Source: Epiperipatus broadwayi
Lineage: Eukaryota; Onychophora; Udeonychophora; Euonychophora; Peripatidae
Length of the DNA: 64,000 bases
Assembly: GCA_028023455.1 (NCBI GenBank)
Contig: JAQFVV010000157.1
Location: 2,852,001-2,916,000, forward strand
Reading direction: 5' to 3'
This document shows positions 37,935-51,224 of the stretch, in pieces (the stretch's first letter is position 1; every line of letters starts with the position of its first letter). The notes under the pieces were generated by a model that had not been told where the DNA came from, made no database searches, and saw nothing but the letters and a program-made list of their open reading frames with translations. The translations under genes were made by a program, and so were the position numbers.

Positions 37935-38600
37935 TATTTTTTTTTTTAAATATTTTATTTAAACATGAAGTGTTCTTTGTACACTGAAAGGTTTACATTG
38001 TTATTTAAAACATACAGATTAAAAAAAAGGGGGAACACATTCTGCATAGTCCTGATATTCATGGTCGGTTATTCATTTGGAAACTCAATCTTTTCCCCAA
38101 GTGTCTCTGTGTAACAGCTGGGGTGCAAGGGCTGAGTCTCTGACTTTAGCCTGTGTGAGTATCTTGATGTAAATCTGGAGTATTTTTAAAATGTTCAAAC
38201 ATTATTTGCATCTGGTTAGCCATAAGGTGAAGGTCAAGAAGATGGACAGTCTGATGGATGAATAGGTTCCCTGTTTGATCGTGTTTTGAATTGATAGGAC
38301 ATCTCTGATGTCTAGTGAAACTTTGTTAATGATGAAGTTCCTGATAGGAGAGAGGGTGGAGCACATGTATAATAGGTGGGCTATGGTGTCATCAGCTGAG
38401 TGGCAGAGCTGGCACTGGGGTCCAATCTTTGAGAAATCTCTCCTGGCAACAAGAAAGCAACTGGTGGGAAGAGAAGCCAGATTGAGCTTAAGAAGAAAGT
38501 CGATATGTTTGGATTCAACATACCAGTGATTCAGTTTTTGGATCAAGGCTTTTTTGGAAAGCCCCAATACATTTTGAGTCGGGGCAAGTATTTGTTATTA
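37935..38600 (-). mobile_element. L1-like LINE, 3' end with zf-RVT motif, 5'-truncated
   Basis: The minus-strand ORF at 38202-38567 encodes the C-terminal region of a LINE reverse-transcriptase protein. It includes KLNHWYVESKHIDFLLKL, LASLPTSCFLVARRDF and a complete zinc motif CQLCHSADDTIAHLLYMC (Cys-X2-Cys-X8-His-X4-Cys). The layout matches the 14.6-kb L1-like remnant (WYV/WVL, FLLKLN/FLLKMN, LC-LC spacing), so the two belong to one group. The ORF is open for about 120 residues, so this copy is younger. A 3' untranslated part continues to about 37.94 kb. The plus-strand ORF 38308-38529 is its shadow. Confidence 0.8.
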
Positions 38601-41040
38601 AGTTTTGAATTTATTCATATCAATAATAAAAACGCTAGAAATCACTTATCATTAAATTTTGTTGTTGTTGTCTTTTAATTCTTAAATCTTATATATGTAC
38701 ATTATATAAATAAACCGATTTAAAACCTCAACTTATTAACAAACGATCATATATAATAGATATTAGTTGTTAGTAAAATACATATTGTTTAATTTAAACA
38801 CATTATATATGCATGTTATACAACTGTGTACAGAATTTAGGTTGGAAATTACATTGATTGTCGTTTGTTTGCATGGGGATCATTTATAAATATAGGCATA
38901 ATGTATTATATTGTGTTTACAAATTTATTATCTTTTAATATTTTCTTCAGAATTTAATCCATAATCTCATCATTAGATATGATTCAAAAGGTAGGTCATG
39001 CTGTACATACTTGGTGTCTGTGTTGTAGATGCATCTTTCCTCACATATAAGATAGTTGTTTCTATATATATTATCTACAAAGATTTCATACACTAGGGGA
39101 TACATAATTCATGATAAATATTTATTGGAATCCCAGAAGTAATAACGGTATAAAGGAAGATATTGAATTTATGAACTGTGATAGAAGCCCTATTATAAAT
39201 AATAAGTACAAAGAATCTGTACTTGTAATACAAAAGAGAAGTATAGTTTGTAGTTGAAAATGAATGGATAAATATCCAACACAGTGGGGGGTGGGTAAAT
39301 GATCTAACTTTGAGAAACATATCGATGATTCTAAATTATTAATTTAAGATGCTATTATGATTTCATCATTATTACATCTTTTGAGTGTTAAATAATAATT
39401 GATTCTTAATAAGACACAAACATCATTCCATGCCTATTGCTATTAAATATTAATTTAAATTATACTGAATTAAAATGGAAACTTAAAATGTATCAATATA
39501 ATTATTGCCATTTAAAAGAAAACAAAACCACAATTAAAATAAAGTATATACCATTTGTTTTATATGAAATGACTTTGTGATTTATTTAAAATTTATTGAT
39601 ATCTTTTATTTATCTCTTTTCAGTGCAGAGATCAGTAGATGATGCTTCAGACTTATAATCACTTGAATGATAATTTTGTATTTTGTTAATATTCAATTTC
39701 ATAATCATTTATTTAAGTGATCATTAATTGGAATATTGTTTTACATATAATCTTTGTCTCTAAATATAGGTTGGATTCAATAAAATTCCCTTTGTTTCCA
39801 AGTTATATTTTGGAATAATTAAATCACCGATCAAGTTAACCCTGAGAGTAAATCATTTAATAACTCTTTTGTCATTGCTCTTGGTATCCAGGTATATTTT
39901 ATGCATAGCTAGTCGGATAAGCAATATTGTAATTGTTAATGAGTGATTAAACCATATTTACTTATGTGTAATATTTATCTTCTGATGCATGGATACAGTT
40001 TATTATAATTGCTGCCCAAATATGTAGGATTGTTAAATAGAAGTTTAGCATCATAATCCAGTCCATTACAATTGAAATTCAATGATTGGGCTAGTGTATT
40101 TTCCATTATACATATACTTTGATAAAATAAGCCAAGACCAGAGATACATTCCAATGGAAGAGAATTGTCCATTACAATTAGCTCCCAAACATTGGGGCAA
40201 TTGTATGTTCCATTACAATATATATATAGATTCAGTGTTCCTTTTTTTTTCATTTTCAATTTTCTCTTTTTTCTAAATTTAATATCTCTATCACATTAAA
40301 CTAATGATATAATTTTGTAAATATTCATTTATCATTGATTATACTAATTTTTATTTCCATATGCCAAGTTTTTTTTTTTGCATGTTACATTTGTAAGGAA
40401 TCATTAACTATTTCATCTGTTGAGTCTGGTAAATCATTATAAACAGAGCTTTTAAATTAATCTTTTATTACTTAGTATATGGAGCTGCAGTATCTGCTAC
40501 ATTTTGTTCCACACTTCCCTTGCATGCATCATGTGTTATTGATATACTTTGATTCAAATAAAATATGTATTTTCACTACATACAATATAATAGTATATAT
40601 ATATAAATTAAGATTATAATATAAACAAAATTTTAAAATAATAACAATAATAATATAAACAAAATTTTACTGAGTGTGTTTGCTCATTTATTCACTAACA
40701 AAAAAAATAATAATAAAACTTACTATATCACATTTTTATTTTTTAAATAAAGTAAATAATGAAATGTTTAAATTTCATCATAATTAAATATGTTCTGGGT
40801 GTTTTTTTTTCAAAAACTTTTTTCTCTTATAGAAATGTAATAGTAGTTTTGTTATTAAAAAAATATGATCTAATTGTTTTGATGTTTTAAAGTCAGTATC
40901 ATATGTTCTTAAATTTTGTAAAATTTTAACATTAATCTTAGAAACCATTTTATTAGATGAAACCTTGCACATTAAATTCAGAAAGGATAATAAAAAATAA
41001 AATAAATATGCTTTCAATATAAACTAAGGAAACTTTATTA
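38601..41040. other. AT-rich interval with no gene recognised
   Basis: It includes a patch (40060-40225) in which TCCATTACAAT recurs three to four times at irregular spacing. Small ORFs at 39093-39320 and 39975-40276 have no motif that I recognise. Confidence 0.4.
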
Positions 41041-41182
41041 AAAACATGATCACATATGGTGTTGAGATGAAAAATGGCTACTGGTATATTGTAAAATTTA
41101 CATTTTTTTAAAAAAAAAAAACATGATTCTATATAGCACTCAGAGATGAAAAAATAGCTGCTCGCATATCTTAAAATGTATT
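41038..41182 (+). repeat. Diverged direct duplication, about 60-bp unit
   Basis: AACATGATCACATATGG with GAGATGAAAAATGGCTACTGG (41043-41085) is echoed by AACATGATTCTATATAG with GAGATGAAAAAATAGCTGCT (41121-41162), separated by a poly-T/poly-A tract. The two copies have drifted. Confidence 0.55.
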
Positions 41183-41797
41183 ACATTAATAAATATTAAT
41201 ATTTTTTGATTGTTCATATTTTTTTTGGATAGCACAATAATTGATGTCATATATATTGATGCAGCATAGTTTGTGGCTTCATTGTATTATCTTCTACTCT
41301 AATATTTAGATATTTTGAGATTATTTTCAATTTACTGTTTTTACAGACAAGTAGTTTTTGTAAGTCATTAGCTTTTATTTAAAGCTTTAGTCTGAATATG
41401 TTTTGGATGTTTTTCATATAGATTTGCTTCATTAGGATTTTCTCTTAATTGGGATATTCATTGTCTTGTGTAACAAGATTATAACATTAATGGTAGACTT
41501 TTATCTGGATTTTTATATGTTTAAACTGCTTTTTGTGTTGAGCTATACTGCTGATACCTTTGATCTGTATTAGACAATATTTTGTACTTTTAGCACTTAT
41601 TTTGTATTTCTGCTACTTATTTGGCACTTTTGTAGCAGATGTGCATTGATTTATATCCATACTACTTTTAAAATGTAGCCTGTCATGTTTGATCTCTATT
41701 TAAGTTATTTAAAAGTATGTATCAATTTATCAGGTTTTGTATTTCTATTATCAGAGTCAATGTGTCTTAACAAGATCACAACTTTTATAATTATATG

Positions 41798-42192
41798 TTA
41801 AACCACTAAATATCACATGATCACCATTTCTTATTCTTGCACATAACTGTTATTAAAACAGGCAAAACTCTCCATACAGTAGTGCCACTCAGAGTAATCA
41901 ATGGATGCCGGAAGGCTTGTGCATAAAATCCCCATCTAGTGCCTTCTCATCCAATATCCCCAGATTAGTTTCTGGCTTGTAACCTTTGTTAGTGAGAAGC
42001 CTTGGATCTGAGAGCACTGTACCTAGATCTTAGATCCAAAGCTCCTCACCAACAAAGGCCACAAGCCAGAAACTAGGCTGGGGATAGTGAATGAGTAGGC
42101 ACTAGATGGAGATTTTATGCACAAGCCTTCTGACATCCATTGAATACTCTGGCTGGCCCTGAGTGGCACTACTATATGGAGAGTTTTGCCTG
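41798..42192 (-). mobile_element. Foldback family A copy 5 with 13-bp target-site duplication
   Basis: TTATAATTATATG flanks the element exactly (41785-41797 and 42193-42205). The element begins with the family A tail in complement (TTAAACCACTAAATATCACATG). Two inverted arms with only a short spacer follow, and it ends GAGTTTTGCCTG. At 395 bp this is the minimal two-arm form, and it defines both ends of the family. The right arm retains GAAAC and CTAG, but its CTGAYGA has become CCAACAA. Confidence 0.92.
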
Positions 42193-42205
42193 TTATAATT
42201 ATATG

Positions 42206-45149
42206 GATAACTTTTCATTTTATCTTTACTTCCTTCTTTGCTAAATTATACGTTCCAAACTAACTTTCATCATGAAGGCACAATAATATCAACAGATTCT
42301 CATAAAAATGATCTAAAATGTCTTATCTTTTAGATTATAGGGAAATAACAAAAATCTTTTTGGATCATACTATCCATGACAGGGGCAAGATTCCAATGGC
42401 AACATCCTTTCCTGAAGATTTATGTGAATGTCTAGTTTATTGTTGTTGACATATGTCTTTCAAAGCAATTTGACAATATTTAATGAATACATTCTAGGTT
42501 CAATAAAGATAATCAAAAGATGAAAATTATCAAATGTGTTTTTTTACAAACCTGTATGTCATATGTGTGGAATAGGATGACAGAAAAAAAAAAATAAAGG
42601 TGTGGTTTATTGCCAACAATAAAAATGTCATCAAGAAGAGAAAACAGGATACAGTTATCTAATAAGTGGAATATTTAAATAACTAATTTGAATAAAATGC
42701 ACACATTAACACAACTATAAAAATCGAGCAACATATATTACCTGTACCAGCTATGATTCTGAACTTCACCAAAAGTGTACTCAGCTGAATAGAGAAAAAA
42801 AAAAACTTTTTGTTAAGATTTTTAAAATATTTTTGCAAATTTTAAATTATTGCTGATAAATGTATTTGGAAAAGTGTACATAAAATTTGGAATTTTTAAT
42901 ATATAATTTATGTAAAATACAATTATCCCAAATTTTCAGTGCTCAACATGATGAACTCAATATCATAGCAAACTTTAAACATTATGAATAGAGTCTAAAA
43001 CTGGTTAAACTAAAAAAATCAACTAACTTTCTTATGTAAATATAATTCTGAAGTGTTGTTCCCAAAAGATCGCAACTAAAATCTTTAATTCTCTCCCAAA
43101 AGCTATGAGAAAGAAAAAGTGTTCAAAGATTTATTTCAAGTATCAAATCTTTCATTTTATAATTAGTATAGAATGTTTGCTAAAAATAACTTTAACTGAT
43201 AAAGAATTCACAAAAGTTTGTTAATCAATAACAAAATCATATTCTAAATTACATGAAAAAATAAAAGAATGTTAAAAATGAAAGTTGTAAACCGACATGG
43301 GCATATCAAACTAACCCAAATAAATTGGCAACTATAACAATTAAAAATCTTAGTTCTAAACATCTAAGAATATGGCAAATTTTGTTCTGAATTATAAAAA
43401 TAGTAGTCATCACACTAATATATCATTATTAAATATAATGGCTGAAACTGAAAAAGTCATTCAAAAATTGCCATCAGAAAAAGTAGCAAAATTATGCCAG
43501 AGAATAAACAGAATATTTGAGAGATATCAATAGTATGAGTTCAACATTACTTATGTTTAGATAGAAGCTATTAAATATCATATACTGGACAAATTTATCA
43601 TCATTCTTTTCTGCTGACAAGAATAATGTCATAAGCTCTAGTGGATACTATTGATTATGACAACAAAATAAGATACTTTTTTTGATCGACCAATACAAAA
43701 TGGGCAGCTTAGAAACATTAGTTATTTCATTGATTTGGGAAAAGTAAATCAACCTATTTCAGCAAAATTCCAAATCTTTATGATCTATCCAAAATTTATA
43801 AGGATCACATTTCATTAAGATATATGGTTAGTTCTAGATATTCACCACATCAAAATTTATCAAGATTTCATTTTATAATTTTTAGTCTTTTAATATATAA
43901 GATACAGTTCTTTATTGGGGATTATAAGCATTTACATAGTTAATCAATAATATAGAAATAGAAAAAACTGACATCTTGGTAAAGTTTGACCTGGAAAGTT
44001 TATTCACAAATGGACTCAGAGATAAAGAATTGTCTATTATAAATATATATAAAAATAAATAAATGAGGATAATGGTATAGAAAACAAACCAACTTTTTCC
44101 ATCTTAATATAATGTGATTCTTTTAACATTCTGCATATACTTTCAATACAACATATAATTCTTTTAACAAAATCAACTAATGACTACAGGTTCATTTCTA
44201 ATTAGCAACATTTACGTGGAAGAATATAGAATTACACAAATACCCAATCTCTACCAAAAATCTGGTTTGCTATGACAATCACATCCATTGTTTTAGCCAC
44301 ATGGGAAGAGTTATTATAAATATTCTGAACACACATATCATTAACACACTTCTTTCAATTGAATTCACAATAGAAATAGACCAAGAATAAACGTTTTTTT
44401 TTTTTAATATTCTTGTGACAAGATTCTCTCATAGCAAAATCAAACTACTGTTTATATATATATAAAAAAAAACCCAAACACACACACAGCAAAATGCTTA
44501 GCATAGACATCAAATTATAAGAGAAGCACAAAAACTAAAGTTATACTATCACTGTGGAATAGAGCAAAATTCAGAAGTCAGTGACTAAAAAATATGAAAA
44601 ATTATTATCTATCAGATTTCATTAAAAAAAAACCTTAAATAAATAAATAACAAATAAAAACAATGATAGGTATTGAGGTGTAATCATATAGACAGGAATT
44701 GAAAATTAAAAATAATTTATAATCAATATAATATCAAAACAGCTCTCCAAAGCTAAAGTACATCATAAGAAATCCTAATCACTACAATACCTAGGCTTGA
44801 AATGGTGAAAAACAAGAACAGCATCTTTGAAATGCTATGTGTGTGTTAAAGGATATGTATCAGTGATATAAACCATCCTATTGAAAAATGTTTAAAGGAA
44901 ACAAAATATTGATTAGAGAGAAAAAACATCTCTAAAGTGGTGACATGCTTAGAACACAAGAACATTGTTAGAGATAAAAGTTAAAAAGAAAATTGAAAGA
45001 AGCCACTCACATGACATTAGCAAGTAACTATAAGTCAGCTTAGTATGAAAATTTCATAATTTGGGCCCATTCATTAATCTCTCCCTTAAAAAGAAAAATT
45101 GGAGAAATCAGAAGTGCTTTCATAGATAAGTACAAAAAGTTTCTATTGA
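42206..45149. other. AT-rich interval with no gene recognised
   Basis: Long AT-rich stretch, somewhat A-rich on the plus strand, with no convincing exon or transposon protein. Confidence 0.4.
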
Positions 45150-45330
45150 CTATCTTGTGATAGAATAGTCTAGCGGGTTAAACATTATTTTAAATTCAGT
45201 ATTTATGAATTTCAAGCTAACCAGTTTCACATGCTGATACTGTCACTGCTCAGGCCACTAAACCTAAAGATGAGATAAGAATACTATTTGAAACATTGCC
45301 TATACAAGCTTGTGTGCTATTACTAAAAAT
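45150..45330 (+). mobile_element. tRNA-derived SINE with hammerhead-like hairpin (family C)
   Basis: TAGTCTAGCGGGTTAAAC resembles box A. After a diverged T-arm the conserved body reads CTGTCACTGCTCAGGCCACT, then ACCTAAAGATGAGAT, ACTATTTGAAACATTGCC and GTGTGCTATTAC. The body matches the inverted pair at 54.6-54.9 kb. The segment from AAAGATGAG to TTGAAAC is the counterpart of the CTGAAGAAG to TTGAAAT hairpin there. Confidence 0.65.
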
Positions 45331-47659
45331 TAAATGTATCTGAGAAAATAGAAATAAAATTTAAATTGTTTCAGACATTTAATAAACTACATGATGGAAA
45401 TAATCTAACACATAATCCCAAATTAATATTTAATTTAAAATGTCATATACTTTTCCTAAAGACCAGTACTAAATATCTCACCAAGACCCCTTACAATCGA
45501 TTGCTAATTGCCTTAAGGTAGTTTAATAATATTTTCTTTTGTCTATCTCTTTTTTCAATACCTCTTCTATAACTTATAGAATACTTTTACGATCTACTAT
45601 TCACAATCTAATTACTGACAGACACTTTTTATACTTTATTGCAATCATATCTTTATACATTATTAATTTATTTTCAGTTTGATTAAAATTATAATATATT
45701 GATTTTAATATTTGCAATTCATGATGTAATAGCTTCACATTTCTTCATCTAATATTAGATTCAAACTATGCATCAGTTTCTAGATAATCAAGTGCTTTAG
45801 GTTTATAACTTTAATTTAAAGGTTTGTACATTTTAAAGACATTTAAAGTACTATTTTCTCTATCTTTGAATTAGAAGTTCTGACTTTTTAGCAAGTATAT
45901 TTTTTTTTTACAAATCTTAATTATGTTTATTCTACAGTTAAAAAACGAAAACAGTTACACATGCAATAAATATTTAATGTTGAGCAAAAACTAAACAAAA
46001 ATATATTTGTTACATAATAAATTCCTACACATGTCAAATTGTTTTAGCTATTTTTTAAAAAAGGTTATTATCCTAGCATTTCACTGAGGACAACAGTAGC
46101 AGAAACTGGTCTGGGGATATTCTGCAAAGCTTGTTTGAGAGCTTATTTGCGAGCTCTATTTATAAAAAGGTTATTGTTAGTAATAAATTTGTAAAAAAAA
46201 AAGTTATCATATGATGTTAATTCTCAGCCATATGATGATGACTCTTATTTCACTCAAAATCATTTGTGGATATTACCTTTATCAAAAAACATTAGAAAAC
46301 AATGATGCCAATGAAATGATTTGGAATATTACAATTTATGGATAACTAGATTGCTAAAATAACTTTTGATTGAATTCAAAAGGATAAAAAGAGAATAATT
46401 AATACAAGTATTCAAACATGAAATAATAATAAAAATAAGATCATGAATATATTTCAATGCATCTAAATTGTGGCTGGCTGTTCCTGCTTCTCTTCTTTGT
46501 GGCTTCCTTGATGTTTGAACTTGGGATTCATTTGCTTTTTAGATACCGGTAATACCTAATTTATTATGTAAGGATGTTGGACTGCTTTGAGTCACCTTCC
46601 AGCTGTATTACATCAGTGTAACAGTATTGATGTTTCATTGCATTTATTTATTTGTAAAATATTGGTATAGTAAATGTTATAAAGTTAACCCCAGTTCTTA
46701 TATATTTGAGATTATAAAAGTATGTGGGTTTAAATGAAGTTGTTTAAAACAAAATATTACTTTAATTGAAACATAATTCAAATTCATGCAAATAGACATT
46801 GTATAGAAATAATGGTAGTTAATAAAATAATTCACTTTCAAACTTCTCACTAACAAACCATAAGCAAAAAACTTGTTTGTGCATATGGATTTATACACAT
46901 TACCATCTAGTATCTGTTAATTACTCAATCTTGAAATAAAAAGTAGCAATAAGAATAGAATTAAGAAGTTGATCTTCAAAGCATTTATATAAAGCAAGGA
47001 TCAAACATAGTATAATTTATATATTTGAAGTGAAACTATTGTTTATAATATTGTTACAATTTATAATATTAAATATAATACTTAATATGAAATTATTTTT
47101 AACATTAAATATTTAAACAAGTTTATTTATTATGTTTTATTACTTCTTAAAATGTTTTGATTGACTGCCAATTTTATTGAAAAATTAAAGCCAATAAGCT
47201 CTGAAAACCAGTTGAACTTCCAAAGAAAGAAAAAATAATAAATTAATGTGAAAAGTACAAAATGAAATTATTTAATATATCCACAAATGATGCTCACAGA
47301 GCAAAAAAAAAAAACAACAGATATAAACTTATTTTAAATCTTTTTACACACGCACACACACAAGGACATAAAATAACATGCAACACTTTTTAAATAAAGA
47401 AAAAAAATTAACACTTCTATTAGTAAGAATCATTAAAACATTAGTCATATCCACTTAAAATCCTTCAATTACAGTAATTTTGTGCATACTCTTATTAGCC
47501 TCTTCTCATCAACATTAGACACAATCACAATATATTAAAGTCTATTTAAGTTTTACAATGCTGATATATTGTTAAACATTTATTGTCCTGTATTCTAACC
47601 TAGATATTTCAGATAATATAAAAATCCCTTAATAAGCAGAGACTAAGAAATAACTATTC
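45331..47659. other. AT-rich interval with no gene
   Basis: It contains a short family A-like fragment near 46095-46125 (CAGAAACTGGTCTGGGGATA). No gene was recognised. Confidence 0.45.
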
Positions 47660-47667
47660 CATTAGAG

Positions 47668-48174
47668 CAATGGTTCCTAACTTTCCTTTACCAGCAACTC
47701 AATTTTTGTGACACATCAGAAATTTTAGAACAAAAAAATAAACTTTGCACATATTTCATTTTAATTATAAAGAAATAAATTTTATCATATTTATTTAAAA
47801 AGTCACTCAAAAGTTTTAATCTTAATGTGATACTTTCTAATCCAGTCATATTTGTGAATAGTCAAAGATGGAAAATAATTCTGAATTTTTTCTTTTAATG
47901 TTGTGTTTCAGCTATTAACTTTAATTAAAAATCTTATTATCAAATTTAATTTTTGACAAATTAATAAGAATTGTGCACTAAACTTGTAACGAGGCGAAGT
48001 AGCAGTTGAGTGCACATTTTTCGGGATTATTGTAGCTTGTCAATGTTTTTCTAGATTTTTAATTATAGTAAGCTTGTATTAATTTTTTAATATAAATTTT
48101 GACATTTTACTGATGCACCTGAGGAAGTCTCATGACATGCAAATGGGTCGCAACACACACATTGGAACACACTA
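47668..48174. mobile_element. Non-autonomous hAT-type element, 507 bp, with exact 8-bp target-site duplication
   Basis: CATTAGAG occurs on both sides (47660-47667 and 48175-48182). The left end is CAATGGTTCCTAACTTTCC. The right end, read in complement, is TAGTGTGTTCCAATGTG followed by GTTGCGACCCATTTGC, the GTTCC plus GCGACCC arrangement common at hAT ends. There is no transposase ORF; it is a deletion derivative or MITE. Confidence 0.8.
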
Positions 48175-48589
48175 CATTAGAGCAAAATAGCATTTCATAT
48201 ATAAATCAACATGTAAAATTTTGAGTAGTTACCTATCTTAAGAATCTGATTTTAAAGCCATTTTACTTTTTTTATCACCTCTGAGAAACTCACACAGAAT
48301 AGGTTAGGTTTATCTATTTCAATGAATATTACATAAATCAAAATGAACAGAATGATAAAGTTTGTATGTTAACATTTTGTCATAACAGTAGACATTGGTC
48401 ATCGAACTTCATATGCTTTATAAATAATTTGATAGAATATTTTAATTAAATAAACAGCATTTCATTTGTGCTGGAATAATAAAAAAAAACCAAGATCTCT
48501 ACTATCTTGAAAGTGTTTGATATAAGAAGATAACCAAGATCAGAAGCTAGTACATTAATTTAGCTACTTATATATTTAACATAAACTAA

Positions 48590-48725
48590 AACATTGTATG
48601 ATCACCATTTTTATGTTTACACAAGCTGTTTTCACAGAGACAAAACTCTTCGTACAGTAGCGCCACTCAGTGCTCATGGCTACTGTATAGAGAGTTTTAC
48701 CTCTGTAATACATTAAAGTGATCAT
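48590..48725 (-). mobile_element. Foldback family A fragment, miniature hairpin
   Basis: The tail-like GATCACCATTTTTATGTTTA is followed by GACAAAACTCTTCGTACAGT, then the inverted CTACTGTATAGAGAGTTTTA. The internal hammerhead-like region is absent, leaving a hairpin of about 85 bp. Confidence 0.7.
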
Positions 48726-48817
48726 ATTAAGCATGTTATACCAATAAATCCATTTCTATGCATTCATAAACATTTTCATCTATAATTAGCTCTACCACAA
48801 AGATCATATAATTTCTA

Positions 48818-49070
48818 CTAAGTAATATTTACTAAGGCAATAAACATAAAGCATGTGCGGTTGAAAATGCGAAGGTAGGGACCTCTACAGGTCTTAACCA
48901 CAAGCTTACGCATTGGAAGAAAAGAAGGAAACCCCTTCTTTACTTCAACCTACTTTCTATATAAATAGCCCCTCTTTTCTTCCAATGCGTAAGCTTGTAG
49001 AGGTCCCTACCTTTGCATTTTCAACCGCGTATGCTTTAGGTTTATTGCCTTAGTAAATATTACTTACGTA
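48818..49070. repeat. Foldback element (family D) with arms of about 100 bp
   Basis: TAAGTAATATTTACTAAGGC on the left matches the complement on the right, ending TTAGTAAATATTACTTACG. Inner arms pair through GTGCGGTTGAAAATGCGAAG, GTAGGGACCTCTACA and AAGCTTACGCATTGGAAGAA. A 35-bp loop lies at about 48935-48970. The arms are GC-richer than the flanks and nearly identical. Confidence 0.8.
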
Positions 49071-50087
49071 ATCAATGTGCGTTAAATAAATTTATAATTT
49101 CCACTATTAAATTGGGTATTCACATCTTTAATGAAATTACAAAATAATTGTAGATTTTAAGACCTATTTGAAGTTTTCTCATATTTTTTGTAAATTTTTA
49201 TGATTATAATACACATTAATGTGTAAGAAAGAAAACCAACGTCTTTAATGCATTAATCATTATTGCTGTTTTTAAGATACAATCACGTTTGATAAATATA
49301 TTTAACTGGAAAATTATGATTACCCAGTCAATTATTATCTTATTAGACAATAAATGGCTGATATCCTTAAGTTTAAAAACTGTCCAGGTTTTCTACTATA
49401 CCCATAGGCCACTTACTAAAAATGACCAACATGCACATCTTGCATGCATGTTTTAAATTTTGAGACTTCAAGATATTGTATTAAATATTTTAGTTTGAGA
49501 GGATATAATAAAGAATTAGAAATAATGTCACAAATTCAAACTTAATTCCTCTTAAACAGTCTTACTACTTGTTAATTTATTTTAATCATCAATGTAAGTG
49601 CAATTGATATAAAAAGTTTACTGGAAGTTCCACAAAGAAATTAAAAGTCCAATTTGGGATCAATTTATTATCCAAAATCTTAAATAATATTTAAGTTATG
49701 ATTGCAATGGTAAAATGTATACTTTTAAATTCAAGTACATACATATTTATTTAATGAGCCAAAGTATATGCAACTATATAATGAATATCTGAGAATACAA
49801 GTTAAATAACTATGCATTTTCTTCTTATAAATAGAACATCTGTCCCAAAGACTGTGTCATAGCTTAAATATTAATAACAAAAAATGAATGATCTTTTTCA
49901 ATGCTTTTAGTTATTATTCTGCATACAAAATTCTCAAATAGAGATGGTTACTCGCTTATGTAGGTATAATTAAAGCCCCTAGAATTACACCATTTTTATT
50001 CAACCATACAAACATGTTAGCTTCTATTATTAAAAAAAAAAAACAATATTTGTTTTTTTAAGTTAATAAACATTACATGATCTATAC

Positions 50088-50128
50088 ATATTGAATGGCA
50101 ATACGTATAGAGAGTTTTGCCTGTTTTT
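50088..50128 (+). mobile_element. Foldback family A terminal fragment
   Basis: ATGGCAATACGTATAGAG and AGTTTTGCCTGTTTT match the right terminus of family A. The rest is missing. Confidence 0.75.
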
Positions 50129-50304
50129 TTTAAGTTACCATAGTACTACTATTTATGAATTAATACAGCATTATGAAAGTTGAATAGTGGTAATTTATCA
50201 AGACAATCAGACATGTTTTTATGAAGTATTACTAAAAGTTCAGCTGCCAGCTTATTCGAATGTTGCATTTTGATTTCAATTATTTCAAATACAATAATTC
50301 ACAA

Positions 50305-51212
50305 AAAACAGGCAAAACTCATTATACGTAATGCCACTCACTGCAAATTAGAGTAATCAATGGATGCCAGAAGGCTTGTGCACATAATCCCCATCTATTG
50401 CCTACTCATCCAATATCCCCAGACTAGTTTCTGGCTTGTGGCCATTGTCAGTGAGGAGCCTTGGATCTGAGAGCACTGCACCTAGATCTTAGGATCTAAT
50501 GCAACCCTCCAGCAACCACCTTTTATCTCCACTTAACTACAAATCTTAGAGAATGAGATTGAAAACATAATATTTTCAATCTAAGCTCAATAGCCTATAT
50601 AGTCATATAGGTCTGAACTCAGTGCAGTACCTATACATTTTGGTGCCTTTGGTTCTTTAATAACCATAGCCACCACTATCCTATTACGCAGGATTGGTTT
50701 TAAGCTATCCTATTAGGCAGGATTGGTTTTAAGCCAATAAACATTATTGGCTTAAAAACAATCCTGCCTAATAGGGTAGTGGTGGCTATGATTATTAAAG
50801 AATCAAAGACACCAAAACGTATAGGTACTGAACTGAATTCAGACCTATATGACTATATAAGCTATTAAGCTTAAATTGAGAATATTATAGTGTTTTCAAT
50901 TTAAGACTCATAGTTTTGTAGTTAAGTAGAGATAAAAGGTGGCTGCTGGTGGGTTGCATTAGATCTTAAGATCTAGGTGAAGTGCTCTCAGATCAAAGGC
51001 TCCTCACTGACGAAGGCCACAAGCCAGAAACTAGTCTGGGGATATTGGATGAGCAGGCAATAGATGGGGATTTTATGCACAAGCCTTCTGGCCTCTATTG
51101 ATTACTCTAGCTTGCAGTGAGTGGCAATATGCATAGTGAGTTTTGCCTATTTTAATGACAGTTATATGCAAGCATAAGGAAAGATTATCATGTGATGTTT
51201 ATTGGCTTAAAA
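50305..51212 (+). mobile_element. Foldback family A copy 6 with 12-bp target-site duplication
   Basis: AATAATTCACAA borders both ends (50293-50304 and 51213-51224). This 908-bp copy is the longest and most complete. The left arm runs from AAAACAGGCAAAACTC to the centre near 50740, where two ATTGGTTTTAAGC repeats and an AATAAACATTATTGGC dyad meet. The right arm runs back to GAGTTTTGCC with the standard tail, ending GATGTTTATTGGCTTAAA. The right arm carries CTGACGA (51007-51013), hairpin GGC/GCC, and GAAAC (51027-51031). There is no protein-coding capacity. Confidence 0.92.
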
Positions 51213-51224
51213 ATAATTCACAAG

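Noticed and set aside
38308-38529. Plus-strand ORF of 73 codons
   Set aside because: It is the shadow of the minus-strand zf-RVT LINE ORF.
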